A DNA stretch of 64,000 nucleotides, from NCBI GenBank assembly GCA_963752565.1, contig CAVVZC010000028.1, forward strand, positions 62,001 to 126,000, given 5' to 3'. The position numbers were made by a program, and so were the translations under genes. The first letter of the stretch is position 1, and each line of letters opens with the position of its first letter. The notes below the pieces were generated by a model. It ran no database searches. It was given only the letters and a program-made list of their open reading frames with translations, and was not told where the DNA came from. Of the stretch, positions 58,693 through 64,000 are shown in pieces. Source of the stretch: UBA11574 sp963752565 (lineage in GTDB: Bacteria > Desulfobacterota > Desulfobacteria > Desulfobacterales > UBA11574).

Positions 58693-60091
58693 AAAAATAT
58701 CAAAGGATAACGTATTTTCCCAAAAACGTCTGCTCATTATAGATGATGAAGAAAATATGCGTCATATGTTGTCTTCGATGCTTAAGAAGTCCGGCTACCG
58801 CGTTTATACGGCATCCGATGGTTCAGAGGCTTTGGGTATGGTTGATCAGACATTATACGATTTCATTCTTTGTGATCTTAAAATGCCGAATATGAGTGGA
58901 ATGGAGTTTTTTGAAGCTGCACGGGATAAGCTGTGGGCCAGCACTGTCATTATGATGTCAGCATATGGCAGCATCGATACAGCCGTTGAAGCCATGAAGA
59001 AGGGCGCATATGATTTCATATCCAAACCATTTAAGTTAGATGAGGTTCTTCTTACCCTTAAAAAAGCAGAAGAGCGCGAGAGTTTAAAAAGAGAGAATCG
59101 CTGGTTAAAAGAACGCATTAAAAAGATTCAAGATGATTATCACTTTGGGAATATGGTTGCAAAAAGCAAGGGCATGGAGGCTGTATTCAAGATTGCCGAA
59201 AAAGTCGCACAGTACGATACCACGGTATTGATTTGTGGCGCAAGCGGAACCGGGAAGGAATTGATCGCACAAGGTATCCATTTTGCAGGAAAAAGGGCGA
59301 AAAATCCGCTGGTTCCTGTCAACTGTGGCGGTATACCTGAAAATTTATTGGAAAGCGAGCTTTTTGGATATAAAAGGGGCGCTTTTACAGGTGCGGACAC
59401 CGATAGAAAGGGACTTTTCGAAGAAGCAGACCGAGGAACAATTTTCTTAGATGAAATCGGGGAGTTACCCCTATCTTTGCAGGTGAAACTCCTGCGGGTA
59501 TTGCAAGAAAATGAAATCAGACCCGTGGGAAATTCAAAGACAAAAAAAATAGATGTTCGTGTCATTGCTGCGACGTCTAAAAATCTTGAGGATGAAGCAA
59601 AAAATGGTACATTTCGGGAAGATCTTTTTTTCCGGCTGAATGTGATGCCGATTCAGTTGCCCCCGCTTAAGGATCGGCCTGAAGATATACCTATTTTAAG
59701 TCAACATTTTATAGACCGATTCAATATCAGCCTCGAAAAGAACATAAAAGGGATAACACCCGCAGCCATGTCTATTCTGCTCAAATACCACTGGCCAGGA
59801 AACGTCAGGGAGCTTGAAAATGTTATCGAGAGGGCTGCGGTGCTTGCCGAAGAAACGATTCTTGTGCCGGAAAACTTTCCTCTTGATTTGGGTGAGAGTT
59901 CAGAGAGAGAAAAGGTGGAAGATTTTTTCGACGGGTACTCTCTAAAGGCTGCCCAGAAAATACTGGAAAAAAGACTCATTATAAAGGCACTTCAGGCAAC
60001 AAACGGCAACCGGACGAAAGCCGCCAGGATTCTTGAAATCAGTCATCCTTCTCTTTTGAGTAAGATTAAAACATATAACATTAACCTTTAG
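58685..60091 (+). CDS. Sigma-54-dependent response regulator (NtrC/AtoC family)
   Basis: 468 residues. Receiver domain with the phospho-acceptor Asp at about 64 (YDFILCDLKMPNMSG), AAA+ domain with Walker A (ICGASGTGKELIAQGIHFAG), the sigma-54 contact loop ESELFGYKRGAFTGADTDRK, Walker B (GTIFLDEIGELPLSLQVKLL) and RVLQENEIRPVGNSK, then a C-terminal Fis-type HTH (LQATNGNRTKAARILEISHP). It activates RpoN promoters after phosphorylation by the adjacent kinase. Target promoters are not evident nearby; the mreB -24/-12 element is one candidate in the window. Confidence 0.95.
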   Translation: MDKKISKDNVFSQKRLLIIDDEENMRHMLSSMLKKSGYRVYTASDGSEALGMVDQTLYDFILCDLKMPNMSGMEFFEAARDKLWASTVIMMSAYGSIDTAVEAMKKGAYDFISKPFKLDEVLLTLKKAEERESLKRENRWLKERIKKIQDDYHFGNMVAKSKGMEAVFKIAEKVAQYDTTVLICGASGTGKELIAQGIHFAGKRAKNPLVPVNCGGIPENLLESELFGYKRGAFTGADTDRKGLFEEADRGTIFLDEIGELPLSLQVKLLRVLQENEIRPVGNSKTKKIDVRVIAATSKNLEDEAKNGTFREDLFFRLNVMPIQLPPLKDRPEDIPILSQHFIDRFNISLEKNIKGITPAAMSILLKYHWPGNVRELENVIERAAVLAEETILVPENFPLDLGESSEREKVEDFFDGYSLKAAQKILEKRLIIKALQATNGNRTKAARILEISHPSLLSKIKTYNINL

Positions 60092-60094
60092 ATA

Positions 60095-60237
60095 GTTTCC
60101 ATCCAGAAATGGCCCTTTTCCGCAATCTCTGCGTCAACCTGCGGAATTACTTGTGCGGCGTACCACTTGTACGCCTCCGCATAATTCCTTGGTTTCCTTG
60201 ACCTTGCGAAAAATTGCTCATTTCTGCATTGGAAACT
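60095..60237. repeat. 143-bp palindromic element between the regulator and phosphorylase genes
   Basis: Nested inverted repeats: outer AGTTTCC (60095-60101) with GGAAACT (60231-60237), CAGAAATG (60104-60111) with CATTTCTG (60219-60226), then TTTTCCGCAA with TTGCGAAAAA, GGAATTA with TAATTCC, and an inner perfect stem GGCGTAC CACTT GTACGCC. The element could fold as one long imperfect hairpin. Its minus strand has a short open frame that is best explained by the repeat. Confidence 0.7.
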
Positions 60238-60279
60238 TGTGTTAAAATGTAGTACCATAATAGAAGCAGGAGGATAAAA

Positions 60280-61986
60280 TTGAACGACCTTAATGCGATT
60301 CAACACATCCTCAATGATATTTACGGTACAAAGACCGGAAATCTGGCTTTTGAGAAGATTGCTGCTTTAATCGAAAGATTCCCGGTTAAAAAAGGGCCGG
60401 CGGAAGGCTATTTTTCCGAGGAGGATGTATTTTTGATAACCTATGGCGACACCTTAAATAAAAAGGGGGAGCTTCCTCTAAAGACACTCTATCAATTTGC
60501 TGTGAGTCAATTTAAAAATGTGTTTTCAACAATACATATCCTCCCGTTTTGCCCATTTTCTTCAGATGATGGATTTTCGGTTATCGATTTTTTTGCGGTG
60601 AATCCCGAACTTGGTGATTGGAAGGATATTCGCCGGTTAGGTAGTGAGTTTCAGTTGATGTTTGATCTCGTGCTCAATCACGTTTCAGCAAAGAGCATGT
60701 GGTTTCAAAACTATATAAAAGAGAAGGCATACTATAAGGAGTTCGCCATTGAGGTCGATCCTTCAATCGATCTGTCTATGGTGACAAGACCTCGATCCTT
60801 ACCACTTTTAACCCGATTCAAAAAAACTTCCGATGAGGTCGTGCACGTTTGGACGACATTCAGTTCCGATCAGATCGATCTGAATTACAAGAGCTTGCAT
60901 GTTCTCGAAAAGATGATAGAAACCCTTCTTTTTTATGCGGAACAAGGGGCAACCTCCATCCGTCTTGATGCGATTGCATATCTTTGGAAGGAAATTGGAA
61001 CGACATGTATTCATCTGAAACAGACACATCAGCTGGTTCAACTTTTTCGGAAAATATTGGACGTTGTTGCGCCGGACGTCCTGCTGATTACCGAGACCAA
61101 TGTACCTCATCGTGAGAATATGAGTTATTTTGGCGATGGACGAAATGAAGCACAAATGATTTATAATTTCACTTTGCCACCCTTGCTTTTTTATTCTTTT
61201 GTTCGGGAGGATTCAACGGTGCTGTCCGAATGGGCCAAATGTTTACGGGTAAATTCTTCCCATAATACGTTTTTCAATTTTACGGCTTCTCATGATGGAA
61301 TCGGCGTGCGCCCTCTGGAAGGGATTTTGCCCCGGCCTGAAATTGACAGGCTCATTGATATCGTAAAGGAAAACGGCGGGAGCGTTTCTTATAAAAGAAA
61401 CCCGGATGGTTCCCAGAGTCCGTATGAGTTGAATATAACTTATGTGGATGCCCTGTTAAATCCCGAGAGCAAAATAGATCTTTGGCATATACCAAAGTTT
61501 TTGGCTTCCCAGGCCATCCAGTTCGTCTTGCCGGGGGTCCCTGCTTCATATATTCACAGTGTCCTCGGCTCACGGAACTGGAAAATGGGTTTACGCCAGA
61601 CCCAAAGAGCAAGAACCATCAATCGGGAAAAGCTACAGGTTGATGAGGTGTTATCACAACTAAAAGATCCTGAAACATTTCGCTCCAGGATCTTTTATAA
61701 TTATATTAAAATGATGAAAACCAGAAAAAAGCAATCTGCTTTTCATCCAAATGCGGATTTTGAAATACTGGAAATCGATCCAAAAGCGTTTGTTATCGCA
61801 AGGTATGCTAAGGATCAAATCATATATGCCGTCACCAATATTTCATCCAAAAGGATTGTGATTTCATTATCGGGTGCAAGGGCTCCTCTTTGGATGAATG
61901 ACCTGATTACCGGTGTGAATTTCCGTACAGATGCATTAAAATTGAATCCCTATCAATATTTATGGCTTAGCACAATGGATAGATAA
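60280..61986 (+). CDS. GH13 subfamily 18 sucrose/glucosylglycerate phosphorylase-like enzyme
   Basis: 568 residues from a TTG start with AGGAGG nine bases upstream. The alpha-amylase-type barrel is clear: HILPFCPFSSDDGFSVIDFF, LMFDLVLNHVSAKSMWFQNY, the nucleophile Asp in GATSIRLDAIAYLWKE, the acid/base Glu in LLITETNVPH, and ASHDGIGVRPLEGI. DDGFSVIDF and the NP-LGDW segment point to subfamily 18 phosphorylases, which cleave sucrose, sucrose 6-phosphate or glucosylglycerate with phosphate. The exact substrate cannot be told here. No transporter or kinase of a sugar pathway is adjacent. Confidence 0.88.
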   Translation: MNDLNAIQHILNDIYGTKTGNLAFEKIAALIERFPVKKGPAEGYFSEEDVFLITYGDTLNKKGELPLKTLYQFAVSQFKNVFSTIHILPFCPFSSDDGFSVIDFFAVNPELGDWKDIRRLGSEFQLMFDLVLNHVSAKSMWFQNYIKEKAYYKEFAIEVDPSIDLSMVTRPRSLPLLTRFKKTSDEVVHVWTTFSSDQIDLNYKSLHVLEKMIETLLFYAEQGATSIRLDAIAYLWKEIGTTCIHLKQTHQLVQLFRKILDVVAPDVLLITETNVPHRENMSYFGDGRNEAQMIYNFTLPPLLFYSFVREDSTVLSEWAKCLRVNSSHNTFFNFTASHDGIGVRPLEGILPRPEIDRLIDIVKENGGSVSYKRNPDGSQSPYELNITYVDALLNPESKIDLWHIPKFLASQAIQFVLPGVPASYIHSVLGSRNWKMGLRQTQRARTINREKLQVDEVLSQLKDPETFRSRIFYNYIKMMKTRKKQSAFHPNADFEILEIDPKAFVIARYAKDQIIYAVTNISSKRIVISLSGARAPLWMNDLITGVNFRTDALKLNPYQYLWLSTMDR

Positions 61987-62176
61987 AAGGATTTTATAGA
62001 GATTAACTCAAGTTTCGCACCCGAATATTGCGAAAGAGCCTTTGATGTAGAGGCCGAAATAAATTTTAACGGTAAAATATTTTTTTGGAGCAATAAAGCA
62101 CGGCAAAAAATTTTCCGACCAGCACCGTTTTACTGAAGTTGCTGAAAATTAAGGGTGCGATAATCTAATTGAAGGC

Positions 62177-62458
62177 TCATTGACCGTTAATCTTGTCCCT
62201 TAACTTCCCTGAACACTTGAATGTGACAACTTTGCGTTCTTTTAGTATCAAGTCGGCGCCTGTCGCAGGGTTTCGACCTCTCCGCTGTTGTTTTTGCTTG
62301 ACACAAAATTTGCCGAATCCTGAAATCAGTACATCTTCACTTTTTTCCAGTGTACTTTTCATGATTTCCAACAAAGTTTCAATGATTTCCACAGATTTTT
62401 TTTTGGTAAAACCCAGTTCGTGTACACTTGTAACGATATCATTTTTTGTTAACGCCAT
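62177..62458 (-). CDS. ihfA: Integration host factor alpha/HU-family protein
   Basis: 93 residues. MALTKNDIVTSVHELGFTKK, ETLLEIMKSTLEKSEDVLIS, GFGKFCVKQKQQRRGRNPAT and GADLILKERKVVTFKCSGKL match IHF-alpha, with the DNA-intercalating Pro in RNPATG. It bends DNA, aiding sigma-54 activation and recombination. Preceded by GGAGGT. Distinguishing IHF-alpha from HU is by overall resemblance. Confidence 0.92.
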   Translation of the reverse strand: MALTKNDIVTSVHELGFTKKKSVEIIETLLEIMKSTLEKSEDVLISGFGKFCVKQKQQRRGRNPATGADLILKERKVVTFKCSGKLRDKINGQ

Positions 62459-62502
62459 GGCACCTCCTAAACGAATAATTTCTTTTTAGATCTTTATTAA
62501 CG

Positions 62503-62634
62503 TTAATCCTTATTTTGACTCGAGTTATCTCTGTTAATAAGGTCAAGGTCTTCGATTTTTTCCATTGTTTTAGTGATATTCGACATAATGTTATCGATTT
62601 CAGCCTTCAGCTTCTCATCATCCGGATCATTCAT
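62503..62634 (-). CDS. Small acidic helical protein of unknown function
   Basis: 43 residues: MNDPDDEKLKAEIDNIMSNI, then TKTMEKIEDLDLINRDNSSQ and a short tail. An excellent AGGAGGAAA lies six bases before the ATG, and the sequence is a regular amphipathic helix. It lies just upstream of ihfA and may be co-transcribed. I do not recognise a family. Confidence 0.65.
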   Translation of the reverse strand: MNDPDDEKLKAEIDNIMSNITKTMEKIEDLDLINRDNSSQNKD

Positions 62635-62773
62635 TCAGTTTCCTCCTCATGTTTGGTCCATTATATCGGTATGATAAAACAGATCCATTTGTCAAGATGG
62701 TTACACTAAAAACTTTATGTTATTATAAAATTTTATGCTTTGATGATGAATAGAACATCCATATCTAACAACA

Positions 62774-64000
62774 CTATCTTTGTTGGAGCAATTCTTCGGC
62801 GATATTGAAATGGTTCCCAATATCATTTCGTAAATCCAGTCGATTTCCTTCAGGATTTTCACGGGGTATGACTCTTATTTTACCATTTTCAAAAGCTGTC
62901 AATACTTTTCTGCGCAGCTGCTCAGCCAATCGTGCTCTACTTTCTCCGGTTTTAACGGTTCCATTAACATTACAATATACGACCCTGCTGCCATCTGACT
63001 TGAAAAGCTTCTCTTCTTCTGAATATGTCATGGCAGATGGAATCACCTGTATCTTTTTTTTCTTCAAATAGCCAAAATCAATATGGACCGGTTCTCCTTT
63101 TGTACAGGAACCTGGATACCCTTTTTGGTTTTGGGGGCCGCCAGACCCTGTAACCAGAGCCGTGCAGATGGATATTTGTTCTGATCGAACTTCCGGCGCC
63201 ACTTCATTCAAATTGCCTTCAACTGTAGCTTTAATCAGTGCCCCCAGGTTCCTTATCCTGCGAACAATCGGTTGCCATTCGGGTTCCGGAGGTCGAATGT
63301 TTATTTCACAGACTCGAATTCTAGTTGGCACCATATTGTCGTCAAAAGTCAAAAAACAGCCAGGATACACCAGACATGGTCGTAACATATTTTTTTCTTT
63401 CAAGGCTTTTATCAGGGGCTTTACAATATTTTCGGCTGTCATTTCGAAAAGATCGGGTGTTTCCATGGGATGGGGCGATATACTGCCCATTCCACCGGTA
63501 ATTGGATTGTCTTTACTGGCAGGACCTGGAAATCGCTCCGGATAATCCATGGATGTGGGAAGAATTTGAAAATTTCCGTTTTTGTCAATCAAAATGTTAA
63601 ACGATATTTCCACCCCTGACATCCTCGATTCGATAAGGAGCGGCCATTTTGATTTTTTCCCGAATTGTCGTTTATAATTTTTTCCATAATTTTTGATTAG
63701 TGTGTCGTATACTTCTTTGATTTCCCAGGCGTTTAAAATAATACGGGCGCCTTTACCTCCGGCGCTGTAAGGATATTTCAGGACTGCGCCGCCGAATTCG
63801 TCGATGAGTATAAGGCATGTTTTTAAAACTTTTTCGTAATTTCGGGCGTCGACTTCATGCCATTGGTCTGCTACAGGAATGCCATATTGGCGACACAGAT
63901 ATTTACAGGCGATTTTGTCACCCTCAATAAATGCACTTTTTCGATTAAAGCCGATGATTCGATTGAGCAAACCGGCTTTTTCAAGTTCATCAACCAGACC
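62774..64000 (-). CDS. purD: Phosphoribosylamine-glycine ligase (PurD) family, 5' end outside window
   Basis: The minus strand is open from the window edge to a stop at 62774, at least 408 codons. ATP-grasp features of PurD are seen: LVDELEKAGLLNRIIGFNRK, SAFIEGDKIACKYLCRQYGI, AVLKYPYSAGGKGARIIL, LLIESRMSGVEISFNILIDK, GGMGSISPHPMETPDL, VYPGCFLTFDDNMVPTRIRV and CEINIRPPEPEWQPIVRRI. PurD joins glycine to 5-phosphoribosylamine in purine synthesis. The sequence diverges from typical PurD (for example NIRPPEPEWQ in place of NARFGDPE), so a related ATP-grasp ligase is possible. The N-terminal domain lies beyond 64000. Confidence 0.78.
   Translation of the reverse strand, partial: GLVDELEKAGLLNRIIGFNRKSAFIEGDKIACKYLCRQYGIPVADQWHEVDARNYEKVLKTCLILIDEFGGAVLKYPYSAGGKGARIILNAWEIKEVYDTLIKNYGKNYKRQFGKKSKWPLLIESRMSGVEISFNILIDKNGNFQILPTSMDYPERFPGPASKDNPITGGMGSISPHPMETPDLFEMTAENIVKPLIKALKEKNMLRPCLVYPGCFLTFDDNMVPTRIRVCEINIRPPEPEWQPIVRRIRNLGALIKATVEGNLNEVAPEVRSEQISICTALVTGSGGPQNQKGYPGSCTKGEPVHIDFGYLKKKKIQVIPSAMTYSEEEKLFKSDGSRVVYCNVNGTVKTGESRARLAEQLRRKVLTAFENGKIRVIPRENPEGNRLDLRNDIGNHFNIAEELLQQR

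Noticed and set aside
60088..60306. 72-codon minus-strand open frame
   Set aside because: Coincides with the nested palindrome and overlaps the well-supported start of the phosphorylase gene.

Overview
The window reads as chromosomal DNA of an anaerobic Desulfobacterota bacterium, of the kind that includes sulfate reducers. This is inferred from a Hyb-type periplasmic uptake hydrogenase, ATP synthase with paired b and b' subunits but no a or c gene, apparent selenocysteine use, sigma-54 signals, bactofilin, SBBP/CFI-box exported proteins and a 16S-Ile-Ala-23S-5S rRNA operon. I cannot name genus or species without a 16S search.

Layout. 0-8 kb: a partial ORF6N gene, then a complete minus-strand hydrogenase operon, hybO-hybA-hybB-hybC-hybD-hypC-hypD. 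The large subunit hybC has an in-frame UGA exactly where the second, Ni-Fe bridging cysteine of the N-terminal RxCGxC motif should be. A SECIS-like hairpin lies just downstream. The same gene also carries two single-base frameshifts. 8-15 kb: an acidic protein, two tRNA-Ser genes, mutY, and a three-gene unit of ornithine aminotransferase, a COG2403 P-loop protein and carbamate kinase.

15-31 kb is an accessory, partly decayed region. It holds a tandem-repeat beta-propeller exported protein full of frameshifts and fragments of a TAXI-TRAP gene, a YbbP permease, an IS3 transposase, a hemerythrin with an internal deletion and a tyrosine recombinase near tRNA-Pro. Intact genes are interspersed: tesA-like esterase, two-lobed aspartyl protease with PDZ, TPR lipoprotein, a small RHH/Cys-rich pair, fatty acid hydroxylase and a lytic transglycosylase locus. 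A rhodanese-rubrerythrin fusion has UGA at the catalytic cysteine of the rhodanese domain, followed by a good bacterial SECIS hairpin.

31-51 kb is core genome: LD-carboxypeptidase and a serine hydrolase, the shape operon mreBCD-mrdA-rodA (a sigma-54-type promoter lies upstream of mreB), bactofilin, atpF'-F-H-A-G-D-C, a uridylyltransferase-only GlmU, a small coiled-coil protein, zapA, 6S RNA, RNase Y and TyrS. 51-57 kb is one rRNA operon. 57-64 kb has a histidine kinase/NtrC-type regulator pair, a GH13_18 phosphorylase, ihfA, a 43-residue protein and partial purD.

Quality caution. atpA, which should be essential, carries a single-base insertion. Similar one-base indels occur in hybC, the SBBP gene, the ybbP remnant and the transglycosylase locus. 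Sequencing or assembly indels are therefore likely, and frameshifts here should not be read as biology without re-sequencing. The two UGA codons are a different case: each replaces one specific functional cysteine and each is followed by a hairpin, so they are better explained by selenocysteine.
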